A stretch of 33,987 nucleotides of DNA from Nocardia tenerifensis NBRC 101015 (lineage in GTDB: Bacteria > Actinomycetota > Actinomycetes > Mycobacteriales > Mycobacteriaceae), in NCBI RefSeq assembly GCF_000308715.1, contig NZ_BAGH01000076.1:1-33987 (forward strand). The letters are read 5' to 3'. The notes beneath the pieces were generated by a model. It saw nothing but the letters and a program-made list of their open reading frames with translations. It made no database searches and was not told the origin of the DNA. Shown here in pieces: positions 13,858-21,271 of the stretch (positions within the stretch are counted from its first letter, which is position 1; each line of letters begins with the position of its first letter). A program made the position numbers and the translations under genes.

Positions 13858-15612
13858 ATGACCAAGAAACCGGAATTTCAGTTCCTCGGTCCGGAGCAGC
13901 GCGCGACGGCCTGGGAGCGCTTCGGCAAGGACCACTTCGATGTGGTCGTCATCGGCGGCGGCGTGGTCGGCGCCGGGATCGCGCTCGACGCGGCGACCCG
14001 GGGGCTGAAGGTAGCGTTGGTCGAGGCGCGCGATCTCGCCTCGGGCACGTCGAGCCGCTCGTCGAAGATGTTCCACGGCGGCCTGCGCTACCTGGAGCAG
14101 CTGGAGTTCGGCCTGGTTCGCGAGGCGCTGCGGGAGCGCGAACTCGCGCTGTCCGTGCTCGCGCCGCACTTGGTGAAGCCGCTGCGCTTCCTCTACCCGC
14201 TCACCCATCGCGCCTGGGAGCGCCCGTATGTCGCGGCGGGGCTCGTCCTCTACGACACCATGGGCGGCGCGAAATCCGTTCCGGGACAACGGCACCTGAC
14301 GCGCATGGGCGCGCTGCGGCTGGCCCCCGGCCTCAAGCGCAGCGCGCTGATCGGCGGCGTCAGCTACTACGACACGGTCGTCGACGACGCCCGCCACACC
14401 ATGACCGTGGCCCGCACCGCCGCGCACTACGGCGCGGTGATCCGCACCTCGACCCAGGTGGTCGGCTTCCTGCGCGAGGCGGACCGGGTGGTGGGCGTGC
14501 GGGTGCGCGACAGCGAGGACGGGCGCACCGCCGAGATCCGCGCGCACGTGGTGATCAACTCGACCGGCGTGTGGACCGACGAGGTGCAGGCGCTGGCGCA
14601 CAACCGCGGCCGCTTCCACGTCCGCGCCTCGAAGGGCGTGCACATCGTGGTGCCCCGCGACCGCATCGTCAGCGACGCCGCGATCATCCTGCGCACCCCG
14701 ACCTCGGTGCTCTTCGTCATCCCGTGGGGCACGCACTGGATCATCGGCACCACCGACACCGACTGGAATCTCGACCTCGCGCACCCGGCGGCCACTAAGG
14801 CCGACATAGACTACCTACTCGACCGCGTCAACGACGTGCTGGTCACCCCGCTCACCCATGCCGACATCGACGGCGTCTACGCGGGCCTGCGCCCCTTGCT
14901 CGCGGGCGAGAGCGACGAGACCTCGAAGCTGTCCCGGGAGCACGCCGTCGCGCGAGTCGCGCCGGGCCTGGTCAGCATCGCGGGCGGCAAGTACACCACC
15001 TACCGGGTGATGGCCTACGACGCCGTAGACGAAGCGGCACAGGACATTCCGGCCCGCGTCTCGCCGTCGATCACCGAGAAGGTGCCGCTGCTCGGCGCCG
15101 ACGGCTACTTCGCGCTGGTCAACCAGACGGTGCAGCTGGCCGACGAGTACGGCGTGCACCCGTACCGGATCAAGCACCTGCTCGACCGATACGGCTCGCT
15201 GATCGATGAGGTGATGGCCACGGCGGAGGGCAAACCCGAACTGCTGCAACCCATTACCGCCGCGCCGTCGTACCTGCGGGTCGAGGCGGTGTACGCGGCC
15301 GCGGCCGAGGGCGCGCTGCACCTGGACGACATCCTGGCGCGCCGGACCCGCATCTCCATCGAGTACCCCGACCGCGGGGCCGACTGCGCCGAGGAGGTGG
15401 CGCGCCTGGTCGCGCCGACCCTCGGCTGGGACGAAGCCGAGATCGACCGGGAGATAAGGACTTACCGCGCGCGGGTCGAGGCGGAGATCAGGTCGCAGAC
15501 CCAGCCCGACGACGACTCCGCCGACGCGCTGCGCATCGCGGCCCCGGAGCCCCGGCCGGAGATCCTGGAGCCGGTTCCGGCCGACGGCGTAACCGATAAG
15601 CAAGTGCCGTAG
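13858..15612 (+). CDS. glpD: Aerobic glycerol-3-phosphate dehydrogenase
   Basis: 584 aa membrane-associated FAD enzyme that oxidises glycerol 3-phosphate to dihydroxyacetone phosphate and feeds electrons to quinones. FDVVVIGGGVVGAGIALDAA (27-46) is the FAD-binding fold. SGTSSRSSKMFHGGLRYLEQ and the WGTHWIIGTTDTDW stretch are GlpD signatures. GLRPLL...SREH and SIAGGKYTTYR lie in the substrate region, followed by the helical C-terminal cap domain. The last 35 residues are acidic and proline-rich. ATG 13858 has GGAGGAG nine bases upstream; an in-frame ATG at 13807 lacks such a site. Divergent from glpK, matching glpD2 in the corresponding mycobacterial block. Confidence 0.95.
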   Translation: MTKKPEFQFLGPEQRATAWERFGKDHFDVVVIGGGVVGAGIALDAATRGLKVALVEARDLASGTSSRSSKMFHGGLRYLEQLEFGLVREALRERELALSVLAPHLVKPLRFLYPLTHRAWERPYVAAGLVLYDTMGGAKSVPGQRHLTRMGALRLAPGLKRSALIGGVSYYDTVVDDARHTMTVARTAAHYGAVIRTSTQVVGFLREADRVVGVRVRDSEDGRTAEIRAHVVINSTGVWTDEVQALAHNRGRFHVRASKGVHIVVPRDRIVSDAAIILRTPTSVLFVIPWGTHWIIGTTDTDWNLDLAHPAATKADIDYLLDRVNDVLVTPLTHADIDGVYAGLRPLLAGESDETSKLSREHAVARVAPGLVSIAGGKYTTYRVMAYDAVDEAAQDIPARVSPSITEKVPLLGADGYFALVNQTVQLADEYGVHPYRIKHLLDRYGSLIDEVMATAEGKPELLQPITAAPSYLRVEAVYAAAAEGALHLDDILARRTRISIEYPDRGADCAEEVARLVAPTLGWDEAEIDREIRTYRARVEAEIRSQTQPDDDSADALRIAAPEPRPEILEPVPADGVTDKQVP

Positions 15613-15631
15613 GCGGATCCGTCACGCCGGT

Positions 15632-16921
15632 TCAGGAGAGACCGTGCGTCGGCGGCGGCAGCGCGATGGTCGCGATGGCGCCGCCGCCCGGCGCGGGCTC
15701 CATCGTGGCTGTGCCGCCGTGCAATTCGGCGATCCACGCGACCAGCGCGAGGCCGATGCCGCTCCCGCGCCCACCGGTGACGCCGCGTGCGAACGGATTG
15801 CTCGACAGCTGCGGCTGCAACCCCGCGCCGTGGTCGCGCACGCTCACCCGGCCGTCCGCCACGTGCACCTCCACCGGCGCGGCGGGGTTGATCGTGCCGT
15901 GCGTGAGCGCGTTCTCGATCAGGTTGCGCACCGCGAGGCTCAGCAGGTTCGGATCGCCGATCACGACCGTGGGACTGCTCTGCACCACGATATTCGCCGT
16001 GAACTCCTCGATGACCGACTCGGTGAGCTGATCGAGCAGCAGCTGCACGCGCTCCATCGTCGTCACGCCCGCCTGCATCCTGGCCCGCGCGAGCAGGCCC
16101 GCGACGATCCGCTCCATCTTGGCGCCGAGCTCGCCCGCGTCGGCGAGCGCCCGCTCGACCTCCTGCGGGCTGCGCCGTCGCGGCGCGGTGACCAGGCCCA
16201 AAGTGGTGAGCGGCGTGCGTAATTCGTGCGCGGCGTCGCCGAGGAAGCGTTCTTGCTCCGCCACCAGCGCGAGGGCCTGACGCATGCTGCGACCCGACAG
16301 CGCGTGCGCGGCAAGGCCGGACAGCGCGACCAGGGTGAGCCCGCCGACGATGAGCGCCCACAGCAGCAGCGCTCGATCACGATCCATCAGCCCCGGATTC
16401 GTGCCCGCGAGCACGACCGCCTGGGTGTCGGTGTCCTCCCAGAAGATCGGCGTCGCCGCGAGCCGCACCGGCCGGCCGGCGCTGTCGTGGCCGTCCCGGA
16501 AGACGATTCCGCCCGCGCGCACCGCGTCGTCGGCCAGCGCCTCCGCGCCGTTGGTCGGCGGCAGCCAGGAGCGCAGGTGCCCGTAGATCTCGCGCCAGTG
16601 GCCGTTGTCGTCGTTGGTGACGATCATGACCGCGGTCTCGCCGTTGGCCAGGTCGTCCCGTTCGACCAGGCCGAGGTCGATGGCCTGCTCGTCCGGGTTG
16701 AAATCGATGCTGCGCCACAAGCCGGTCACCACCCGGTCCAGCGCGTCGTCGACGGCATTGTGGCGCGAGCGCGCGTCGATGGCCGCCGCGAGGACGCCGA
16801 GGATGATCAGGCAGGTCGCGGTGATCACGGTGATGAGCGCGGTCAGCAGCCAGCGGGTGCGGCGCAGTCTGGCGACGGCGGGTTGGGCGTCGGCGCGACC
16901 ACCCGAGTCCGCGGGGGTCAG
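15632..16921 (-). CDS. Sensor histidine kinase, probable CTG start
   Basis: About 429 aa if it starts at CTG 16921. Transmembrane helix 1 spans about 24-48 after a basic RLRRTR. An external sensor region follows (49-183) with no recognised domain, then helix 2 at 184-207. The H-box ERFLGDAAHELRTPLTT places the phosphorylated histidine at H232. NLLSLAVRNLIENALTHG is the N-box, RVSVRDHGAGL and GGRGSGIGLALV are the ATP-lid glycine boxes, and NPFARG the F-box. No ATG, GTG or TTG exists in frame between the regulator's C-terminal codons and a GTG inside helix 1. The only codon that keeps the whole protein and couples to the regulator stop (CTGA) is CTG. The next upstream ATG, 17065, would overlap the regulator by 148 bases. 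Partner of the response regulator upstream. Confidence 0.85.
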   Translation of the reverse strand: MTPADSGGRADAQPAVARLRRTRWLLTALITVITATCLIILGVLAAAIDARSRHNAVDDALDRVVTGLWRSIDFNPDEQAIDLGLVERDDLANGETAVMIVTNDDNGHWREIYGHLRSWLPPTNGAEALADDAVRAGGIVFRDGHDSAGRPVRLAATPIFWEDTDTQAVVLAGTNPGLMDRDRALLLWALIVGGLTLVALSGLAAHALSGRSMRQALALVAEQERFLGDAAHELRTPLTTLGLVTAPRRRSPQEVERALADAGELGAKMERIVAGLLARARMQAGVTTMERVQLLLDQLTESVIEEFTANIVVQSSPTVVIGDPNLLSLAVRNLIENALTHGTINPAAPVEVHVADGRVSVRDHGAGLQPQLSSNPFARGVTGGRGSGIGLALVAWIAELHGGTATMEPAPGGGAIATIALPPPTHGLS

Positions 16922-17610
16922 GGCGCCGATGGGGCGCTCCCGATCATGAAGCCCGCGCCGCGCACGGTCTCGATCACCTGTGGCGGCCCGAGTTTGCGCC
17001 GCAGCTGGGCGATGACGGCGTCGACCACGTTGGAGGCGGGCTCGGCCATCTCGTCCCAGCAGCACTCGATGAGCTCGCTGCGGGAGACCACGCCGCCCGC
17101 ACGGGTGGCGAGCAGCTCGAGCACGGCGAACTCCTTGGGCGTCAGCGAGCGCAGGATGCCCGCGCGCTGGACCCGCCGGCGCGGCAGGTCGATGTCGATG
17201 TCGCCGAGCCGGAGTCGGGCGGGGGCGGGGTGTTCGCGGCGGCGGCTCAGCGCGCGCACCCTGGCCGCGAGCTCGGGCAGCGCGAACGGCTTGACCAGGT
17301 AATCGTCGGCGCCGTGCTCGAAACCCGCTATGCGGTCGGCCAATCCGTCGCGGGCGGTGAGCATGAGGACCGGCACCCGCCGGCCCGCGGCGCGCTGCGT
17401 GGCGACCAGGTGCAGGCCGTCGCCGTCGGGCAGGCCGCGGTCGACGACGAGTACGTCGTAGGTGTTGACGGCGATCTTCAGGTCGGCGTCCGCGAGATGA
17501 TGCGCGAGGTCGACGGCGAAACCCGCCGAGCGCAGCCCGGCGGCGACTTGTCTGCCGAGACCCTCGTCGTCCTCCACCACCAGCACACGCACGCTCAGAG
17601 AATAGGGCAT
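16918..17610 (-). CDS. OmpR/PhoB-family response regulator
   Basis: 230 aa from ATG 17610. The receiver domain has the acidic pocket E13/D14/D15, phospho-acceptor D57 (LVVDRGLPDG), T85 and K107 (DDYLVKPF). The winged-helix DNA-binding domain (about 132-226) reads LTPKEFAVLELLATRAGGVVSRSELIECCW...VIAQLRRKLG...IETVRGAGF. A weak AAGG lies upstream; GTG 17592 (VRVLVVEDDEG) is an alternative start. The stop overlaps the kinase start by four bases, so the pair should be translated together. The gene lies 66 bases downstream of a small secreted-protein gene on the same strand, with a terminator hairpin between. A direct repeat with 11-base spacing upstream of that gene is a plausible binding site for it. 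Confidence 0.92.
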   Translation of the reverse strand: MPYSLSVRVLVVEDDEGLGRQVAAGLRSAGFAVDLAHHLADADLKIAVNTYDVLVVDRGLPDGDGLHLVATQRAAGRRVPVLMLTARDGLADRIAGFEHGADDYLVKPFALPELAARVRALSRRREHPAPARLRLGDIDIDLPRRRVQRAGILRSLTPKEFAVLELLATRAGGVVSRSELIECCWDEMAEPASNVVDAVIAQLRRKLGPPQVIETVRGAGFMIGSAPSAP

Positions 17611-17637
17611 TTCAGACCTTGGGCCGGTGCGGGCGTG

Positions 17638-17667
17638 TTGGTGGTCCGACCCCCTCCGGACCACCAA
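17638..17667 (-). terminator. Perfect 11-bp terminator hairpin
   Basis: TTGGTGGTCCG (17638-17648) and CGGACCACCAA (17657-17667) pair fully around an eight-base C-rich loop. It begins ten bases past the stop of the 73-aa gene on the minus strand, and so should end that transcript before the response regulator gene. Confidence 0.75.
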
Positions 17668-17676
17668 GCCCCGCGA

Positions 17677-17898
17677 TCAGTTGGTGGAGTAGTACAGATC
17701 CCACTCACCGGTCGGGGTCTGCTGGCACTCCCACCACTTCCAGTCCGGGTGCGCGGGCGCGTCCGAACCGTCGGCCCGGCAGGCCGCCTCCGTGCCGTAG
17801 GTGCCGACGTAGATCGTCTCCGCATTGGCCACCGCCGACCCTCCGGCGACGAGGCCCGCCGAGAGCGCGACGGCGGCGAGCAGGGTGCTGATCTTCAT
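17677..17898 (-). CDS. Small secreted protein, unknown function
   Basis: 73 aa from ATG 17898, which has GAGAGGAA eight bases upstream. A textbook signal peptide (KISTLLAAVALSAGLVAGGSAVANA, split here only for reading: MKIST, then LLAAVALSAGLVAGG) ends in ANA at residue 26. The mature 47 residues are acidic and rich in Trp and Tyr (WKWW, DLYYSTN) and contain just two cysteines, C40 and C58, which could form one disulfide. I know no matching family. It has its own terminator downstream. Upstream of its start (17959-17975) is a CGTGA direct repeat with 11-base spacing, a layout bound by OmpR-type regulators. Control by, or signalling to, the neighbouring two-component system is an inference from position. 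Confidence 0.75.
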   Translation of the reverse strand: MKISTLLAAVALSAGLVAGGSAVANAETIYVGTYGTEAACRADGSDAPAHPDWKWWECQQTPTGEWDLYYSTN

Positions 17899-17958
17899 GG
17901 ATATTCCTCTCTCTCACGACGCGTGATCCGCGCCTGGAGAGCAGAAAACCGAACTGTC

Positions 17959-17975
17959 CGTGAGATTTTCGTGAA
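17959..17975 (-). promoter_or_regulatory. Direct repeat, candidate response-regulator site
   Basis: CGTGAG at 17959 and CGTGAA at 17970 are spaced 11 bases start to start, about one helical turn. They lie 61-77 bases upstream of the secreted-protein ATG, where an activator of the OmpR family would sit. No third copy is apparent. Confidence 0.4.
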
Positions 17976-17993
17976 GCGGGCCGTCACCGCAGG

Positions 17994-18635
17994 TCAGCGG
18001 GGCGCCTCGAGTCTTGTCGCCCAGCCGACGAGCGCGCGCAGGTAGCGCAGCACCAGTTCGTCCGGGTACCGGTCCGGATCGGCGAGGTGCAGCCTGGCCA
18101 GCTCTTCCATCGCGGCGAGCAGGATGCGCTCGGTCGGACCGTCGGGATCGACGGTGACGCCGGTGTAGCGGGACAGGTGCCGCGCGCCGATCGCCCGCGC
18201 GTAGGCCCGGCCTGCCTCGAGCCGGCCGCGCAGATCGGGCGGGCCGCCGTCCGGCGGGCTGAGGATGATCCGCCAGCTGGTCGGGGCGGCGTGCAGGTAG
18301 GCGAGGATGCCGCGACCGACCTGGTCGACCTCGACGGTGTCGGACCAGTCCACGCTGCCGACCCCGGCCAGCGCGATGGCCGACTCGCGGTCCAGCAGCG
18401 CGGTCATCAGGCCGGACAGGTCGGTGAACTGCTGATACACCAGGGCGCGGGCGACCTGCGACTCGCGCGCCACCCGATCGATGGTGACCGCGCCGAAGCC
18501 GTCGGCGGCCACGATGTCGCGGGCGACGTCGAGCAGCTGTTCACGCCGGTCGGCGGCCGACATCCGGCGCTTCGGCGCGGGCGGTGTGTTCGAGGGCTGG
18601 GCGGCATGCCCGGACGTGGCGCGTTCCGTGCTCAC
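17994..18635 (-). CDS. TetR-family transcriptional regulator
   Basis: 213 aa from GTG 18635, which overlaps the upstream FAD-enzyme stop as GTGA and so is translationally coupled to it. The N-terminal 25 residues are disordered-looking. The helix-turn-helix domain follows (about 27-75: RREQLLDVARDIVAADGFGAVTIDRVARESQVARALVYQQF). The remaining helices form a ligand/dimer domain that I cannot assign to a subfamily. A regulator encoded last in the operon, with a 25-bp palindrome at the operon promoter (20005-20029), suggests autorepression together with the FAD enzyme. The ligand is unknown; a lipid or isoprenoid is a guess from the partner. Confidence 0.9.
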   Translation of the reverse strand: MSTERATSGHAAQPSNTPPAPKRRMSAADRREQLLDVARDIVAADGFGAVTIDRVARESQVARALVYQQFTDLSGLMTALLDRESAIALAGVGSVDWSDTVEVDQVGRGILAYLHAAPTSWRIILSPPDGGPPDLRGRLEAGRAYARAIGARHLSRYTGVTVDPDGPTERILLAAMEELARLHLADPDRYPDELVLRYLRALVGWATRLEAPR

Positions 18636-19993
18636 CGCACCGACGGTAGCGCAAGCAGCAGATCGACCGCCTTCGCGGCGCTCTGTACCGCGCTCTCCAT
18701 GGTCGCCGACCAGTCGGTGGCGGTCCAGTCGCCCGCGAGCACCAGGGTCGGCACCGAGGTGCGCTGGGCGGGGCGCAGCGCGTGCGTGCCGACCACTTGT
18801 GAGAACGTTGCCTTCGGCATCCGAACGACATGGCCCTGAACGACTTTCGCGTCCTCGGCGGCGGGATAGTAGCGGCGCAGCAGCGCCAGTTGCTCCGCCA
18901 CGATCTCCTCGGTGGACTTGTGGATCTGCTCGTAGGCGCCGCTGGTGGTCAGGCAGTACAGCCAGGCCCGGTCGGTCGCGCGGCCGGTCATCCGCTGGCG
19001 GTCGAAGACCTCATCGATCACGCCGCCGCCGCCGATCAAGGCCTCGAACTCGGCGGCGGTGCCGAGCGGGCGGTCCAGGTACAGATTGGTGCTGACGATC
19101 GGGGTGTAGCCCAATTTGTCTGCGGCGGAGTAGATTTCGGCGTGTTCGGGCAGGTCGTCGAGCAAGCCGTCGATGTTGGAGTTGGGGACGGCGCACACCA
19201 CCGCGTCGGCGGGCACGGTGGTGCCGTCGGCCAGCGTCACGCCGGTGACGCGGCCGTCGCGAATATCGATCCGGCGGGCCACCGCGCGATGGCGCACCTC
19301 GACCCCGTGCCGCGCGAAGACCTTCAGCGCGCCGGTGACGAAAAGGGTGTCCAGATCGGTGGTGGGGTAGCCGATGGTGGCGGGCCGCCGGTCCGCGATA
19401 CCGAGGCGGATGCCGGTGGCCATCACATCGGCGAGCACCTTCGCCGACTCCCGCTGCACCGGCTCGGCCGCCACGCCCAGTGCCAGCCAATCCCACAGGG
19501 CCTCACGGGCTTTCGCGGGCATGCCGACCCGGTCGAACCACTGTTCGGTGGTCAGGTCGGGCAGGTCGGCCGGTTGGCGCAGGCATTGCCAGCCGAGCCG
19601 CAGGGTGGCGACGGTCGCGCGGGCCCGCTCGACCAACGACGCGTCGGGGTGCGCGCCGGACAGGGTGCGCAGCGCGCCGAGGCCCTTCGTGTGCATGGTG
19701 ACGCTGCGGCCGTCGGGCCAGCGCAGCGTGGCATGGTGCGGAAAGGCGACGTACTGCCTGGTGCCGACGCTGGTGAGGTAGCGGAACAGATGACGGTAGC
19801 CGCTGGCAATCACGTGCTGGCCGTTGTCGGGGACGTCGTCGACCGCGTCGACCTTCATCGCGTGCGTGCGGCCGCCGAGCCGGCCGCGACGCTCCAGCAG
19901 AATGACCTTCTTACCCGCCTCGGCGAGCCAGACCGCGGCCGCGAGGCCGGCCAGTCCGCCGCCGATGACCACGTACTGCCGTGGATCGTCCAT
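18632..19993 (-). CDS. FAD-dependent amine oxidase/desaturase family, HpnE-like
   Basis: 453 aa. The dinucleotide-binding VVIGGGLAGLAAAVWLAEAG (8-27), ERRGRLGGRTH (34-44) and the C-terminal AGDWTATDWSATMESAVQSA, which closes the FAD site, mark the flavin amine oxidase/phytoene desaturase superfamily. DNGQHVIASGYRHLFRYL (56-73) is the hallmark of the squalene-associated HpnE branch, hydroxysqualene dehydroxylase. HpnE normally works with HpnC and HpnD synthases, which are not in this window, so the substrate may differ. The start ATG 19993 has GAGGAG ten bases upstream, and the promoter is covered by a long palindrome. The stop overlaps the TetR gene start. Confidence 0.82.
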   Translation of the reverse strand: MDDPRQYVVIGGGLAGLAAAVWLAEAGKKVILLERRGRLGGRTHAMKVDAVDDVPDNGQHVIASGYRHLFRYLTSVGTRQYVAFPHHATLRWPDGRSVTMHTKGLGALRTLSGAHPDASLVERARATVATLRLGWQCLRQPADLPDLTTEQWFDRVGMPAKAREALWDWLALGVAAEPVQRESAKVLADVMATGIRLGIADRRPATIGYPTTDLDTLFVTGALKVFARHGVEVRHRAVARRIDIRDGRVTGVTLADGTTVPADAVVCAVPNSNIDGLLDDLPEHAEIYSAADKLGYTPIVSTNLYLDRPLGTAAEFEALIGGGGVIDEVFDRQRMTGRATDRAWLYCLTTSGAYEQIHKSTEEIVAEQLALLRRYYPAAEDAKVVQGHVVRMPKATFSQVVGTHALRPAQRTSVPTLVLAGDWTATDWSATMESAVQSAAKAVDLLLALPSVR

Positions 19994-20004
19994 GCCGCGC
20001 TCCT

Positions 20005-20029
20005 CATAACTTACAACTTGAAAGTTATG
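20005..20029. promoter_or_regulatory. 25-bp palindrome, probable TetR operator
   Basis: Outer arms CATAACTT and AAGTTATG match perfectly. Inner arms CAA and TTG also match, with one unpaired position on each side and a central C, so 22 of 24 paired positions agree. It ends 12 bases before the HpnE-like start, touching its ribosome site, and contains TAAGTT, a possible -10, on the minus strand. The size and symmetry are those of TetR-family operators, and the second gene of the operon encodes such a protein. Confidence 0.75.
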
Positions 20030-20047
20030 TCCGCGCGGACCGCTCCG

Positions 20048-20230
20048 TCAAGGGCGCGGCGAGATCGTGGAGATCGGCGGGTGTGGCGCGCGCGGTGTGT
20101 CGGCGTGCGAATCGGGATGCAGCAGAAGGTAACTGAAGACCACGGTGGCCAGGGTGGCCAGCGCGGCGAGCAAGAGGCGGCCGGCGATCGCGAGGAGCAG
20201 CCGTCTGCCCGGTCTCGATACCGTCGTCAT
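20048..20230 (-). CDS. Small single-pass membrane protein, hypothetical
   Basis: 60 aa from ATG 20230 with GGGAG eight bases upstream. A basic N-terminus (TTVSRPGRR) precedes one hydrophobic helix, about residues 11-37 (LLLAIAGRLLL then AALATLATVVFSYLLL). The tail is short and proline-rich and predicted outside. It is either a signal-anchored membrane peptide or an exported one without a clear cleavage site. It is read in the same direction as the HpnE-like gene and ends 19 bases before that operon's palindrome. I recognise no family. The ribosome site, codon pattern and helix support a real gene, but short high-GC frames can mislead. Confidence 0.5.
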   Translation of the reverse strand: MTTVSRPGRRLLLAIAGRLLLAALATLATVVFSYLLLHPDSHADTPRAPHPPISTISPRP

Positions 20231-20249
20231 GCTGCTCCCTGTGCTGTGT

Positions 20250-20262
20250 CGTGACTGTCACG
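20250..20262. promoter_or_regulatory. 13-bp palindrome upstream of the small membrane protein
   Basis: CGTGAC and GTCACG flank a T, 19 bases before the ATG at 20230. The position overlaps where its transcript would start, so a repressor site is plausible. An AT-richer stretch further upstream (about 20290-20315) could contain the promoter. Confidence 0.35.
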
Positions 20263-20419
20263 GAGGTAGTCGTGCCGCGCGCGCCGATCATTAGCAACTG
20301 AGTGGCAAATTACAGTGGGGCGGGGGTGATAGTGGATCGGCGCGCCGTGCCGTCGGCGCCCCGCACAGTTATTCGGTGCGGACGGCCGCGAGGTTTGGTC
20401 CGTTCCACCGGCCGAGGTT

Positions 20420-21202
20420 TCAGGCGTCGGGGCTCGGCTGGCAGCGCGGGCAGAAGTAGATGCCGCGTTCGCGATAGGCGATCCGGTCGGACGTGGGCGC
20501 GGGGTCGCCGAGCAGCCGCGACGCGATGGGCGTGCCGCAGCGCTGGCAGGAGCGGCGGGTGCGGCCGTAGACCAGTTCGCGCCGCGGCGGTTTCCGTACC
20601 GCCTCCAGCATCACCCGGTGGGCCTCGTGCACCAGCGCGAGCAGATCGGGCACCTGCCCGACGGGTGTCGCCGGGTGGACGCGGCGCAGGAAGCAGATCT
20701 CGCTGCGGTAGATATTGCCGATGCCGGCCAGGTTCCGCTGATCCAGCAATGCCACCCCGATCGGCTGGTCCGGGTACCGCTCCAACCGCCGAACCGCCTC
20801 GGCCACATCCCAATCCGGGCCGAGCAGGTCGGGGCCGAGGTGATCGATCACCGTGTGCTCGTCGGCGACCCGCAGCACCTCCACCTTGCCGAGCGAGAAC
20901 CCCACGGCCTCGACCTCGTCCGTGCGCAGCACCAGGCGGGCCGTCACCCGCGGCTTGGTCCAGCGCTGTCCGCAGTGGAAGACCCGCCAGGTGCCCTCCA
21001 TCTTGAGATGGGTGTGGATGCTGACCGTGGGGGTCCGGATGAACAGGTGCTTGCCGTAGCTGCCGACGCTCTCCACCACCTGGTCGCGCAGATCGACGGT
21101 CGCGTACCGGGGGACGCGGAAGTCGCTGGCGGTCAACGTTTTACCGGCCAGTGCCGCACGCAGGCGCGCCGCGGCCAGGTAGACGGTGTCACCCTCGGGC
21201 AT
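20420..21202 (-). CDS. nei: Endonuclease VIII-type DNA glycosylase/AP lyase
   Basis: 260 aa Fpg/Nei-family base-excision enzyme that removes oxidised pyrimidines and cuts the abasic site. The mature N-terminus is PEGDT: Pro2 is the Schiff-base nucleophile and Glu3 the acid, which fixes ATG 21202 (GGAGG upstream) against a longer in-frame extension. The conserved lysine in GSYGKHLFI, THLKMEGTW, and LLDQRNLAGIGNIYRSEICF, with the helix-two-turn-helix, are all present. A C-terminal zinc finger reads CQRCGTPI...FCPRC. It lies 69 bases downstream of lhr on the same strand, so both are probably one damage-response transcript, as with lhr and nei in mycobacteria. Confidence 0.94.
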   Translation of the reverse strand: MPEGDTVYLAAARLRAALAGKTLTASDFRVPRYATVDLRDQVVESVGSYGKHLFIRTPTVSIHTHLKMEGTWRVFHCGQRWTKPRVTARLVLRTDEVEAVGFSLGKVEVLRVADEHTVIDHLGPDLLGPDWDVAEAVRRLERYPDQPIGVALLDQRNLAGIGNIYRSEICFLRRVHPATPVGQVPDLLALVHEAHRVMLEAVRKPPRRELVYGRTRRSCQRCGTPIASRLLGDPAPTSDRIAYRERGIYFCPRCQPSPDA

Positions 21203-21271
21203 ATCGCCGCCCTCCGTAGTGACTGTTCGGTGTCCGCCTAGGCGCCATGCGCGCGGCACGGGTGCACCCGG

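Noticed and set aside
16922..17065. ATG 17065 as the start of the histidine kinase
   Set aside because: It would overlap the response regulator gene by 148 bases and add an Arg-rich leader that mirrors the regulator's coding sequence out of frame.
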